64,000 bases of DNA, from NCBI GenBank assembly GCA_963709075.1, contig CAVPUY010000006.1, forward strand, positions 75,793 through 139,792. The letters are read 5' to 3'. A program made the translations under genes and the position numbers. Below the pieces are notes generated by a model that did no database searches, was not told where the DNA came from, and saw nothing but the letters and a program-made list of their open reading frames with translations. Below are positions 52,282-62,282 of the stretch, one piece after another. Each line of letters starts with the position of its first letter. Position 1 is the first letter of the stretch. This DNA is from Palsa-506 sp963709075 (lineage in GTDB: Bacteria > Actinomycetota > Actinomycetes > Streptosporangiales > Streptosporangiaceae).

Positions 52282-53624
52282 CCCCGCGTAGCGGGCACGC
52301 TGCGTTCATCGTCACTGGCTGGGCGCGCCGCTAGATGTGCTGGAATGGCCGGCAGTCGCGACTGCCCGTCCGTTTCGTGCCAGGGGACCCTCAGCACTAG
52401 CACGACGGTGTCGTCGCTGGCTTGCGCGCCGCTGAAGGCCAGCACAGCTTGCTGGATGGCGTCGGCGATCCGCGCTGCGGACATATCGCCTAGGCCGGCG
52501 ACGAAGTCGCGGAGCCGGTCGTCGCCGTAAAGTTCACGGCTGATGTGGCCGCGGGCCTCAGTGACGCCGTCGGTGAACAGGATCAGGCTGTCGCCAGCTC
52601 GCAGGACGCCGCGTGAGTCGTGCAGCTCGGGATCGGGGAAGACACCGAGCAGAGTTCCCGGCCGGCCGAACACCTGCACGCGCCCGTCTGCCCGGTGCAC
52701 CAGGCCAAGAGGGTGGCCGGCGGAGCTGATCCGGACCGACGCCCCAGCCGGAATCGGCCGCACCGCGGCGTAAATCGCGGTCAGGAACCGCGGGTCATCT
52801 GTAAGCCACTCCAGCAGACCCTGGTTCAGGGCCGCCAGGATCAAGCGCGGCAGTGCCTGCCGGTGTGCCTCGGCCCGGAGGGTGTAGCGCGCCAGGGCGG
52901 TGCTCTTGGCCGCCGGGACCCCCTTACCGCAAACGTCGCCGACTACTACTCCCCAGTTCCCTCGTACCGACGGGAATACGTCGTAGAAGTCCCCGAGAAC
53001 CTCAGACCCTGTCCCTCCGGCGGCATGCCGTGCCGCGAGCTGGAGGCCAGGGATGCTCGGCAGCCGTGGCGGCAGGAGGCTTTCCTGCAGGGTCTGGGCC
53101 AGCGCCGCACGTCGGGCGCCCTGCTGCAATGCGACCTTGAGCGCTACTTCGCTAGCGGCGACATCAGCCAGGTTCTCCAGAACCTCGACGTCGCCCGTGC
53201 TCCACCGACGCGGCCGGTGGTCGGCCACCCAGAGCGCGCCCACGACCTGGCCAGCCGGGTCGCGGACCGGGAACCCGGCCCACGCGATCACGCCCCCCGG
53301 CTCGCTTGGGCGGCACGCGATGGGACGCGGGTCCCGGCGGACGTCATCGATGATTAGCCTTTCCCCGGAATCAATCACGTACTGGCACAGCGACTGCTCG
53401 ACCGGGCACTGCCGATCGGCTATGTCCAGGGCTCCGGGGCATATCCTCCCGGCGGAAGGGCGCTCAGCGGTGACCGCTACTGACGCTAGCGGCGCATCTA
53501 GGACTATCGCCGCTAACCGCGCGACGTGGTCAAATGGCTTCTCCGCAGACGAGCCCGGGAGACCGGGCCTCCGCGCGGCCAACCCCGGCTTTTCGGGTGC
53601 ATTCACCGGGACGACCCCGGTCAT
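52278..53624 (-). CDS. GAF-SpoIIE serine/threonine phosphatase
   Basis: A 448-aa PP2C-type phosphatase starting at ATG 53624. A GAF domain (about 30-165) covers FDHVARLAAIVLDAPLASVA, CQYVIDSGERLIIDDVRRDP and WAGFPVRDPAGQVVGALWV. The SpoIIE domain (about 190-420) has EVLGDFYDVF and GVVVGDVCGKGVPAA with the metal-binding Asp. Further on, ISSAGHPLGL, LILFTDGVTEARG and SDDTVVLVLRV complete the PP2C core. Such proteins dephosphorylate anti-anti-sigma factors, linking signals sensed by GAF to sigma factor release. Its partner is not in the window, but the MEDS-HATPase protein at 48301 is a candidate of the same network. The frame is intact. Confidence 0.9.
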   Translation of the reverse strand: MTGVVPVNAPEKPGLAARRPGLPGSSAEKPFDHVARLAAIVLDAPLASVAVTAERPSAGRICPGALDIADRQCPVEQSLCQYVIDSGERLIIDDVRRDPRPIACRPSEPGGVIAWAGFPVRDPAGQVVGALWVADHRPRRWSTGDVEVLENLADVAASEVALKVALQQGARRAALAQTLQESLLPPRLPSIPGLQLAARHAAGGTGSEVLGDFYDVFPSVRGNWGVVVGDVCGKGVPAAKSTALARYTLRAEAHRQALPRLILAALNQGLLEWLTDDPRFLTAIYAAVRPIPAGASVRISSAGHPLGLVHRADGRVQVFGRPGTLLGVFPDPELHDSRGVLRAGDSLILFTDGVTEARGHISRELYGDDRLRDFVAGLGDMSAARIADAIQQAVLAFSGAQASDDTVVLVLRVPWHETDGQSRLPAIPAHLAARPASDDERSVPATRG

Positions 53625-53933
53625 TGCAGAGACCAGGCAGGACGAATCGAGGCGCTGTCGGGGGTCATATCTGCCGCTTTCCGCCGTGATTGTAGGTTTG
53701 CGTACAATTATCGACGAAGCAGGGTCCAGGCCTCAAGTTTTTAATTCAACCACAGAACGGGCGGGTCGACGTTCGTTTTGTCTAAGGTCAACGGCCGTTC
53801 AATACTCCCGGTTCAAGCACCTATCCCGATAGCTAGGTCTTTCCTCATGCTGCCTGATTCCGTTTTAATCGATCAGGCAAATCACTCCTGGTGGATGGCG
53901 AGATGGCACTCAGGGAATCCTTCTGGCGTGGCG
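53625..53933. other. AT-richer intergenic segment
   Basis: A spacer of about 310 bp upstream of the phosphatase and downstream of the SnoaL-like gene. It is visibly less GC-rich than its surroundings (TTGTAGGTTTGCGTACAATT, AAGTTTTTAATTCAACC, ATTCCGTTTTAATCGATC). It probably includes the phosphatase promoter. A plus-strand frame starting at 53778 exists but shows no conserved features. Confidence 0.5.
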
Positions 53934-54350
53934 TTAGTTTTCTTGGCAAGCTTGGCTGACCGGGTCGGAGGTGATGTGCGCGCATTCAGTATACGAGTCA
54001 ACTTGCTTTCCGGCGAGGAGCCGGATGACCGAGATCCCTGCGTAACATGCAGTGCGCCGAGCGGCCCGGGGCGTCTGGCGTTACGGTCGTCGCTTGCCAG
54101 CGCGTCACGACCCGGTCGTCTTCGGCGATCTGGTCCTCGATCTTGATGTAGAGGCCGGGATCGGCGCGGCGGTGGCTGGCCACTAGCCGACGGACGCCCT
54201 CTGGTCCGGCCAGACCGATGCCCGGCGCAGGGAAGTGGCCGACGTAGTCGGCGGCTACCAGCTCGTCGATGAGCTCCAGCCGTCCTTCGTTGAGACTGCC
54301 TCGACGAACAGCTGACTCTTCAGCTTGTTGAGCTCGCTGACGCTGTTCAC
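53934..54350 (-). pseudogene. SnoaL-like cyclase/NTF2-fold protein, frame-broken
   Basis: A small ester-cyclase-like (SnoaL, NTF2-fold) gene of about 138 codons. From GTG 54350 it reads NSVSELNKLKSQLFVEA, then after a break near 54295 LNEGRLELIDELVAADYVGH, FPAPGIGLAGPEGVRRLVAS and DRVVTRWQATTVTPDAPGR. After a second break near 54045 it continues GISVIRLLAGKQVDSYTECA and stops at 53936-53934. All three pieces match the family order, so one original gene is secure even though no single frame encodes it. Members act on polyketides or are of unknown function. It is divergent from the LAL regulator. The breaks may be assembly errors or decay. Confidence 0.72.
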
Positions 54351-54456
54351 TTGGCCATGGTCTGGGCGGCACTGCCACGGTCACAAGGGAGGATCCCCGA
54401 GGGTTTCCCCCAGGTTTTGCTCGTCAGGCACCGGCACGCCGTGTATCGTCGGGTTT

Positions 54457-57400
54457 GTGCCGTTCGTCACGGCTGGGGTTCTGGTCGAGCGCGAACGCGA
54501 GCTTGAGACGCTGCGTGAAGGGCTTGATCGCGCGCGCGCCGGAGAAGGGACGCTGCTCCTTATTGAGGGACCGCGCCGGCGTGGGCAAGACTGCGCTGGC
54601 GCGCGCGGCGCGCGCGGCGGCCGGGCAGGAGCGGATCACGCCGCTGGAGGCGAGGGGTTCTGAGCTTGAGGAGCCGTTTGCGTTCGGCGTGGTGCGGCAG
54701 CTGCTGGAGCCGGTGGTCAACAAGGAGCTCTGGGCACGCCGACCTGTTCGCAGGCGCTGCCGGTCCCGCGGCCCGGCTGTTCGAGCCCGAGGAGCGGCAG
54801 CCGCTGGGCGCTGATGTTGGCTTCGAGGCGCTGCACAGCCTGTACTGGCTGGTGGTGAACATCGCCGATCAGGCCCCGGTGCTCGTACTGGTGGACGATT
54901 GCCAGTGGGCCGACCATGACTCGCTGCGGTTCCTGGCCTACCTGGCCCAGCGCATCGAGGGAGTTCCGGTAGCGATGCTGCTCACCGGGCGCCCGCCGGA
55001 TCCTGCAGGGGACGAGGCGGGGCCACTGTGGGCGCAGCATGGCCTCGCGTCCCTCCGCGGTTGCGCTGTATCCGCGGCCGCTGAGCGAGCCTGCCGCGGT
55101 GGCTCTGGCCCGGGAGCGCCTGGGCGCGGAGGCCGCCGAGGAGTTCTGCCGCGCATGTCATACCGCCACCGGCGGTAACCCGCTTTTCCTGCGCGAGCTG
55201 CTGCGGGCTCTCGACGCCGCGGGGATCGTGCCGTCGGCGGCCGCCGCGGGCGAAGTACAGGCGGTGGGACCGGCCGCGGTAAGCCGTTTTGTCCTGCACC
55301 GGCTGGCCGCGCTCGGCCCCGCGGCGGCCGAGCTGGCGCGGGCGGTCGCAGTACTCGGTGATGACAGCGAGCTGCCGCTCGCGGCCCGGGTGTCGGGCCT
55401 GAGCGAGGACGCGGCCCGGCACGCGGCCGATGACCTGGTCCGGGCGGACATCTTCGTTCACGCTGAGCGCCTGGGGTTCGTGCATCCGATCGTGCGCGCG
55501 GCGTTGTATGAGGATCTCGCGCCCGGCGAGCGCCAGGCGCGGCACGCCGCCGCGGCCGAAGCACTGGCAGCAGAGGGTGCTTCGGCTGAGCGGGTCACCG
55601 CACACCTGCTGCTGACCGCCCCGACGGGCGATCAGCACCGGGTTGGCACGCTGAGGTCGGCTGCGGTCGGCGCGGCGCACCGTGGTGGTCCGCGGGCGGC
55701 GGCCGAGTGCCTCCGCCGGGCGCTGGCCGAATCCCCTGCCGAGCAGGAGCGGGCGGAGATCCTGGCCGAGCTGGGCCGGTACGAGGTAGCCACGATGCAG
55801 TTCGAGGCGGCCGAAGAGCATCTGCGCACGGCGCTGGCGTCGGGGGCCGCGCTGACGACCCGAGCCGACGCGGCTTCGACGCTGGGGCGGTGCGCGATCG
55901 TGTCGGGCGGCCGCTCAGCGCGGGCCGCGGCCGACGCGCTGGCGTCGCTGGCCGGGGAGTTGCGGCCGGCCGATCCCGAGCGCTCGCTCGAGCTCGGCTC
56001 CGAGCTGCTGGCGGTCACAACGGCTTTCTCGCAACTGCGCGTCGGCCTCGCCGCGCAACTGCAGCGCTTTCGGGACCAGGCCCGGGGCCACCCAGGTTTC
56101 GAGGCCGTGGCGAGAATCCATAACGCCTATGAGCAGCTTTTGCGGGGAGAGCCCGCTACGGCCGCGATGGAAGAAGTGCAGCAGGCGCTCGCGACTGGCC
56201 TGCCGCGCAGCGCGCAGTCCAACGCTGCGCTGCTGGCGCTGCTGGCGCTGCGGCTCGGCGAGCGTTATGAGCTGGCTGTCCAGCTGCTGGACGTCGCGCT
56301 GGAACGTGCCCGCCAGGAAGGCCACGCGACCAGGCAGGGCATCCTGCACGCGCAGCGTGCCGCGATCGCGCTCGCCCAGGGCTCGCTGCACGATGCGCAG
56401 GCCGAGGCCGATACCGGGCTGCTCCTGGTGGAGAAGTCGCATTTCATCGCGCTGCTGCTCGTCGCGGTGGCGATCACCGTGCACATCGAGCGCGGAGAGC
56501 TGGATGCCGCCGCCCGGCTGGCACAAACCGGCGAGGCGTTTGGGATTGCCAATCGCGCCCACGTCAGCGACTTCCTGACCGCCCGCGGGCGGCTGCGGAT
56601 CGCCCAGGGCCGCCTCCAAGAAGGTGTTGCGGACCTGCTGTGGTGCGGCCAGCGGCGCGAGGCGCGAGGGCAGTGCTGGCCAAGCGACTGGAAGGCGCAC
56701 GCGGCCCCGGCGGTGGCCGCGCTGGGCGACAAACAGCTGGCCGTCAAGCTCGCGCGCGAGCAGCTGGCGGCGGCCCGGCGGGTCGGCGCACCCGGGGCGC
56801 TGGGAATGTCGCTGCGCACCGCGGCGCTGGCGATCGGCGGGGACGAGCGGCTGGCGCTTCTCCGCGAGGCGGTCTCGGTCCTCGAGCGCAGTTCCGCGCG
56901 GCTGGAGCTGGCTCACGCGCTCGCCGACCTGGGCGCGGAACTGAGCCGCTCTCACCGGCGGGGGGAGGGCCGGGACGCCCAGCGGAGGGCAATCAAGCTG
57001 GCCGGCCAGTGCGGTGCGACCGCGCTGGCGGAACGAGCGATGGCCGAGCTGCACGCCGGGCCCGGGCGCCGCGCGCGGATCGAGCTGACGGGGCCCAGCG
57101 CGCTGACCGCAGCGGAGTGGCGGGTGTGCCGTCAAGCGGCGGAAGGGCAGACCAACCGTGAGGTCGCGCAGGCGCTGTTCGTGACCGAGAAGACGATCGA
57201 GCGGCACCTCAGCAGCGCCTATCAGAAGCTCGGGATCCGCTCTCGCTTCCAGCTGGCGTCGGCCTCGGCGAGTAGCCTCCGGACCGTCCGAGTGAGCTGC
57301 GCGTTTCCAGAGATGGGCGGTGCGTTTCCGGCAAGCCGTCCCAGATGGCTGCGTTTCCCGGAAAACCGTAGGGAAAACACTCGGGGTTCCCCGCTTGTGA

Positions 57401-57462
57401 CCGGTCATGGCCGTCCGGCACGTTGGCGTCAGGCCCGCGTTGACGGCGGTGATAACCGCTGA
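54457..57462 (+). pseudogene. LAL-type LuxR regulator (large ATP-binding), frame-broken at the N-terminus
   Basis: A large transcriptional activator of about 940-1000 aa with an N-terminal AAA/NB-type ATPase, a TPR-like middle and a C-terminal LuxR helix-turn-helix. The GTG at 54457 begins PFVTAGVLVERERELETLR. Breaks near 54580, 54740 and 55045 split the ATPase. In the joined frames Walker A is GPAGVGKTALARAA, and Walker B lies in PVLVLVDDCQWADHDSL. From 55039 the frame is continuous to the HTH (SALTAAEWRVCRQAAEGQTNR ... FVTEKTIERHLSSAYQKLGI). The following 60 residues look unnatural. A one-base shift near 57265 would give the usual GE-stop ending at 57275. It precedes a frame-broken MMPL transporter gene that it may have controlled. 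Confidence 0.8.
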
Positions 57463-57485
57463 CGGAAGAGGAAGGAAGCCCGGTC

Positions 57486-59829
57486 ATGACAGGTGTGCTC
57501 TACCGGCTGGCGCGGTTTTGCGCCCGGCATCGCTTCGCGGTCCTCGCCGTCTGGATGGTCGTGGCGGTCGCGCTGGTCGCCGTCTCGCATCGCCTGGGCG
57601 ACAGCACCAATGACAACCTGACTCTGCCGGGAACCAACAGCCAGCAGGCTACCGATGCGCTCGGCAAGTCGTTTCCCGATCAGGCCAACGGGTCCAGCCC
57701 GATCGTGCTGCACGTCAGCAGCGGGAAGCTGACCGACTCCAGGTACTCCAGCGCGGTCAGCCAGGCGGCGGCCGACGTGGCCAAGGCGCCGGACGTGGCC
57801 TCGGTGGTCAACCCGCTCACCTCGCAGGGCGCCTCCGCGCTGAGCAAGGACCAGGCGACGGGGTACCTGTCGGTGACCTTGTCGGTCAGCCCGGGGTCGC
57901 TGTCCGTCGATGACGCTCAGACGATCATCAACGCGGCGGCCAGGCCCGCCCAGGCTGCCGGGATCCAGGTGGAGACCGGCGGCCAGCTCGGCCAGAAGGT
58001 GTCCAAGCCGTCCACCGGAGTCCAGCGAGCTGATCGGGATCATCGCGGCGATGGTGATCCTCACGTTCACGTTCGGGACGGTGGTGGCGATGTTGCTGCC
58101 GATCCTGACCGCGATCCTCGCGCTGGCCTCGGCGCTGTCGATCATTCAGATCCTCAGCCACGTGACGACGGTGTCCACGGTCGCGCCGACGCTGGCCACG
58201 ATGATCGGGCTCGGCGTCGGGATCGACTACGCGCTGTTCATCGTGACGCGGCACTTCCGCGGCCTGAAAGACGGCCTGGAACTTCGGGAGTCGATCGCCC
58301 GGGCGGTCGCGACCTCCGGCGGGGCGGTGGCATTCGCCGGCGGGACGGTGACCATCGCGCTGGTGTCGCTGGCGGTGGCCGGGATCCCGCTGGTGACCAC
58401 GATGGGCCTGATGGCCGCGATCGCGGTCGTCGTCGCGGTCCTGGCCGCGCTGACCCTGCTGCCCGCGATGCTCGCCATCACCGGCCCGCACATCAACGCG
58501 CTGCGGGTCCGTGGTCGCCATCCCGGCCGCGGGCACGCGGCGGGCCCGGAGCAGGGGCTTGTGGGCCCGGTGGGCGACGGGCGTCGCCAATCGGCCGGTT
58601 GATCGCGGGCCTGGCGGCCCTGGCGATCTCGATCCCGCTGGCGATCCCGCTGCTGTCGCTGAACCTGGGGCAAAAGGACGTCGCCGCGCTGTCCACCTCG
58701 ACCACCGCCCGCCGGGCGTACGATCTGATCTCGGCGAACTTCGGGTCAGGGGTGAACGGGCCGCTGACTGGTGGCGGTTACGCTCGGCGCCCCGCGCAAG
58801 CCTCCTCCTCCGGCGGCGGCTCGGGCAGCCCCTCGGGCTCCTCCAGTTCGGCGGGCAGCGATCCCCGCGCCACCGACCCTCGGCTGCAGACGCTGGAGAA
58901 AGGACGTCTCGCAGACCGCGGGAGTCACGGCGGTCACCCCGGTCCAGATCGACAAGGCCGGCACCACCGCCTACTTCAACGCGATCGCCGCGACCGGCCC
59001 GGCCGACCAGGCCACCGCGAACCTGGTCAGCACTCTGCGCTCCAGCGCGATACCCGCGGCCGAGAAAGGCACGGACATGACACGCCTACGTGGGCGGCAG
59101 CACCGCCAGCAACGTGGATCTGGCCTCGGAGATCTCCAGCAAGCTCCTGCTCCAGATCCTGGTCGTGATCGCGCTCAGCTTCCTGCTGCTGATGCTCGCA
59201 TTCCGCACCGTCGTGATCCCGGTGCAAGCCGCCGTGATGAACCTGCTGTCAATCGGCGCCGCCTACGGCGTGCTGACCGCGGTCTTCCAGTTCGGCTGGC
59301 TGCACAGCCTGATCGGCCTGGACGGCGCGGTGCCGATCGTCTCCTACGTGCCGCTGTTCATGTTCGCGGTCCTGTTCGGGCTGTCGATGGACTACGAGGT
59401 GTTCCTGGTCAGCCAGATCAAAGAGCACGTCCGAAGAGGGCCAGGACAACAAGACGCTCGGTCGTCTCCGGGCTGGTCACCAGCGCGGCGCGTGATCACC
59501 GCCGCCGCGACGATCATGGTGTTCGTGTTCGGCAGCTTCGTCATCAACGGCGACCCGACCGTCAAGCAGTTCGGCATCGGCCTGGCCGTCGCGGTGATCC
59601 TCGACGCCACGGTCGTCCGCTGCCTGCTGGTGCCCGCGCGCATGGTCATGCCTGGGCAGGCACAACTGGTACCTGCCCCGCTGGCTCGGCCGGCTCCTGC
59701 CGCACATCAGCATCGAGGGCGCCGGAATACTTCAAGGCCCGCGACCAGCACCCGACAGCCAAGCAGGTCCAGTACCCCGGCCCCGCACCGTCCGCCGCCG
59801 CCGCCGGCCAGGCAGTTGTCCGTGAGTAG
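57486..59829 (+). pseudogene. MMPL/RND-family transporter, multiply frame-broken
   Basis: A remnant or badly sequenced gene for an MmpL-type membrane transporter of about 780 aa. The ATG at 57486 follows AAGAGGAAGG and begins YRLARFCARHRFAVLAVWMV. At least six frame changes are needed (near 58017, 58560, 58775, 59085, 59440 and 59655). Recognisable parts are the first periplasmic domain, the helices AMVILTFTFGTVVAMLLPIL and TLATMIGLGVGIDYALFIVT (the GxxxDY motif), then LLLQILVVIALSFLLLMLAF, MFAVLFGLSMDYEVFLVSQI and VFVFGSFVINGDPTVKQFGI. The end EYFKARDQHPTAKQ leads to TAG at 59829. The break density, about one per 350 bp, is the highest in the window. The product would export lipids or small molecules, if functional. 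Confidence 0.8.
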
Positions 59830-59896
59830 CCATGGGATACCGCCGCCGGCCCTGTTGATGGCACGCTAACGGCACGACGACCTCCGGGGCTGGTTG

Positions 59897-60499
59897 CTAG
59901 TGCAGCCCCGGAGGTCCGCACAGCTCGAGCAGCCTGCTGACCGTCGCCCAGTTGCGCGCCGTGCCAGCTACCCGGGCCGACGTCGGCCCGCCCGCCTTGG
60001 CCAGCACGCGGCGCAGTTCGCTGTGCGGGTACCCGTCCGGGGTGTGCAGGTAGACCGTGCGGCCGAGCATCCGGACCTGGTCCCGGCTGCCTTTCGCCCG
60101 CACCTGCCGCTCTGCGCCGGCTATCCAGGCGGCCAGGCCGGGTTCGGGTACCTGGGGCAGGAACACCGCATGCAGCAGCCTGGGATCCGTCTGGCCGGGA
60201 TACGGGTTGTCGCGCACGCAGCAGGCGAGTTCCTCGCGGGAGAGCACCACCGCGCGTGCCCGCACGGCGATGCCGGCGGCAATGGCCTTCTCCAGCTCGG
60301 CAGCCAGCGCCGCCGCGTTCGTGCCGCCCGCCGTGCTGCCGCCTGCCGGCGGCGGAGTGAACAACACGTTTCCGCTTTGGATGTAGGTCATGACCTCGGT
60401 ATGGCCGAGCGAGGTCACCACCTCCCTGAGGTCGGCCATCGAGACCTTCTTGCCGCCGAGGTTGTTGATCCCGCGCAGCAACGCAACGTGAGTGGGCAC
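59897..60499 (-). CDS. DUF1697 family protein
   Basis: A 200-aa protein of the DUF1697 family. The GTG at 60499 (PTHVALLRGINNLGGKKVSM) matches the usual N-terminus, so the open frame up to 60553 is not used. Typical segments are LRGINNLGGKKVSMADLREV, VMTYIQSGNVLF, LHAVFLPQVPEP and GRTVYLHTPDGYPHSEL. The C-terminal RNWATVSRLLEL is also conserved. The function is unknown; the fold is reported as alpha/beta with possible nucleic-acid-related roles, which sequence alone cannot confirm. It is monocistronic and its frame is intact. Confidence 0.9.
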   Translation of the reverse strand: MPTHVALLRGINNLGGKKVSMADLREVVTSLGHTEVMTYIQSGNVLFTPPPAGGSTAGGTNAAALAAELEKAIAAGIAVRARAVVLSREELACCVRDNPYPGQTDPRLLHAVFLPQVPEPGLAAWIAGAERQVRAKGSRDQVRMLGRTVYLHTPDGYPHSELRRVLAKAGGPTSARVAGTARNWATVSRLLELCGPPGLH

Positions 60500-60585
60500 G
60501 CCAGCATCATGGCAGGGCGGACGACGCACCCGCCTGTGACCCATAATGCGCATGCCAGCTCCGCTGGGCGTGGTCTCGGCGTCTT

Positions 60586-61173
60586 CTACGATCTCGGCTC
60601 GACGACCCTGGTTACGACCCAGCGGTGCTTGCCGATTTTGCGGTCACGGGTGAATCCGAGCTTCTCGTAGGTCGACAAAGCGCCGTTGTAGAGGAAGCCG
60701 GCGGGCACTGAGCCGGCGGCCTCCGGGTATCCCTCGACAGTCCCTCCGCCCAGGCCCGCAATGAGATCGACCGTGCCCGCGAGCGCCGCAGTAGCCACGC
60801 CCTGACGCCGGTGCCCCTTACCGACATAGCAGCACGCGATTCGCCAGTCTGGCGAGGTCGTCCGGCCTTTTTCGTAGGCCGCCCGGCTCTTGATCCGGGG
60901 CACCTCGTCGGGTGCGCCGAACTGGCACCAGCCGACGCAGTCCTCCCCCTCGAAAACGAGCGCGGCGTGGGCTTTGCCCTCTCGGACTCGCTGTTCCTTC
61001 GCAGCGCGCTTCTGCGCATAACGTTCCTGCTGCACGTCGGTCCAAGGCTGCTCGGGGTGGAAGGCCATGCACCAGCAGCCGCCAAAGATACCGTTGTTGC
61101 GCTCTACCAACGCGGCAAACGCGGCCCACGTCGACTGATCGAGAGCCTTTACGGTGTATCTCGGGTCGACCAT
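60586..61173 (-). CDS. GNAT-family N-acetyltransferase
   Basis: A 195-aa protein starting at ATG 61173. The N-terminal TWAAFAALVERNNGIFGGCW with Cys residues is typical of a subgroup of GNATs acting on unknown substrates. The acetyl-CoA loop is VGKGHRRQGVATAALAG, and the final YNGALSTYEKLGFTRDRKIG is the usual last strand-helix unit. It has no close same-strand partner, with 86 bp to the DUF1697 start. The frame is intact. Confidence 0.87.
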   Translation of the reverse strand: MVDPRYTVKALDQSTWAAFAALVERNNGIFGGCWCMAFHPEQPWTDVQQERYAQKRAAKEQRVREGKAHAALVFEGEDCVGWCQFGAPDEVPRIKSRAAYEKGRTTSPDWRIACCYVGKGHRRQGVATAALAGTVDLIAGLGGGTVEGYPEAAGSVPAGFLYNGALSTYEKLGFTRDRKIGKHRWVVTRVVEPRS

Positions 61174-61553
61174 GACGTCCAGCTTAACCAGCCCGCAGAC
61201 AGGTTCTGGCCTTCCAGGGCATGGAGGCGGGCATCTTCATCGCGCTCGCCGCGGCCCTCATCACCCTGACTTACCGTGTCGTCCTCACCCGTGACTCGCC
61301 CGCCACTTCGGCACTTCGGAGAGGTTCTGGATGAATCTGCAGGCCCGCTACGACCTCGAGGTCGAGAAGGACAAGCTCACGGTATCGGCTGCCCCGGCGG
61401 CGGGTTCAAGTTCGCCAGGCCTGGCCGATGAGTTTCCCGCGCCCGAGCCTTCTAATCTGGTGAACCAAATCAACAGACGACGGCGTGAATGGGAAAGCGC
61501 AACGTTGTGCCTGGCTTAGCGTAGGGCTGCAGACGAGTTCCCGAGGAGGACCG
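61174..61553 (+). other. Spacer with two possible overlapping small ORFs
   Basis: No firm gene lies in these 380 bp. A 37-codon frame at 61221-61334 (MEAGIFIALAAALITLTYRV, then an Arg/Ser-rich end) looks like a small one-helix membrane peptide. It overlaps by ATGA the start of a 62-codon frame at 61331-61519 (MNLQARYDLEVEKDKLTVSA). The coupling is suggestive, but neither has a clear ribosome binding site or known family. The region just before 61554 carries GAGGAGGA for the DUF899 gene. Confidence 0.3.
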
Positions 61554-62282
61554 ATGACCATCGCGTTTCCTGGAGAGTCAGCGGAGTACCGGGCCGCCCG
61601 TGATCGGCTGCTGGAGCAAGAGATCGAGCTGCGCCGTGCCATGGAGGCGGTAGCCGCAGCCAGGCGCCGGTTGCCGCCCGGCGGGATTGTGCCGCAGGAC
61701 TACGTCTTTCAGATCCAAGGCTCGGACGGCGGCCCGGCCGGGGTGCGGCTGTCGGAGCTGTTCGCGCCGGGCAAGGACTCGCTGGTGATCTACAGCATGA
61801 TGTTCCCCCGCGCCCCGGGCGACGACCGGCCCGGCCCGGCGAGAGGGCAAACCGCGCTGCTGCCGCTGGCGCAGGGCCCGTGCCCGTCATGCACCGCATT
61901 CCTCGACCAGCTGGACGGCGCCGCCGAGCACGCCGCCCAGCACGTCAACCTCGCGGTCGCCGGAAAGGCGCCGATCGAGCGCATCCTCACCTTCGCCTCA
62001 GAACGCGGCTGGCGGCACCTGCGCCTGTTGTCCTCGGCCGGAACCACCTACAACCGCGACTACCTCGCCGAGACCCCAGACGGCGAGCAGCAGCCGATGC
62101 TGAACGTGTTCCATCGTGACGGAGACACCATCCGCCACTTCTGGAGCTCGGAACTGTTCTACGCGCCCGAGGACCCCGGGCAAGATCCCCGCCACGTCGG
62201 CACCCTCGAACCGGTCTGGAACCTTTACGACCTCACACCGGAAGGACGCGGAACCGACTGGGATGAGCAGCTGAGCTACTGA
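61554..62282 (+). CDS. DUF899 family (thioredoxin-like fold) protein
   Basis: A 242-aa protein starting at ATG 61554 behind GAGGAGGA. The frame is open upstream but not conserved. The thioredoxin-like domain includes LFAPGKDSLVIYSMMFPRAP and the redox-like motif GPCPSCTAFLDQLDG (CPSC). GWRHLRLLSSAGTTYNRDYL, MLNVFHRDGDTIRHFWSSEL and the C-terminal PVWNLYDLTPEGRG are family hallmarks. Members are cytoplasmic and of unknown function, with possible disulfide or peroxide chemistry through the two Cys residues. The frame is intact. Confidence 0.9.
   Translation: MTIAFPGESAEYRAARDRLLEQEIELRRAMEAVAAARRRLPPGGIVPQDYVFQIQGSDGGPAGVRLSELFAPGKDSLVIYSMMFPRAPGDDRPGPARGQTALLPLAQGPCPSCTAFLDQLDGAAEHAAQHVNLAVAGKAPIERILTFASERGWRHLRLLSSAGTTYNRDYLAETPDGEQQPMLNVFHRDGDTIRHFWSSELFYAPEDPGQDPRHVGTLEPVWNLYDLTPEGRGTDWDEQLSY

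Noticed and set aside
53778..54146. A plus-strand frame in the AT-richer spacer.
   Set aside because: It runs antisense to the SnoaL-like gene, has no ribosome binding site and no conserved text.
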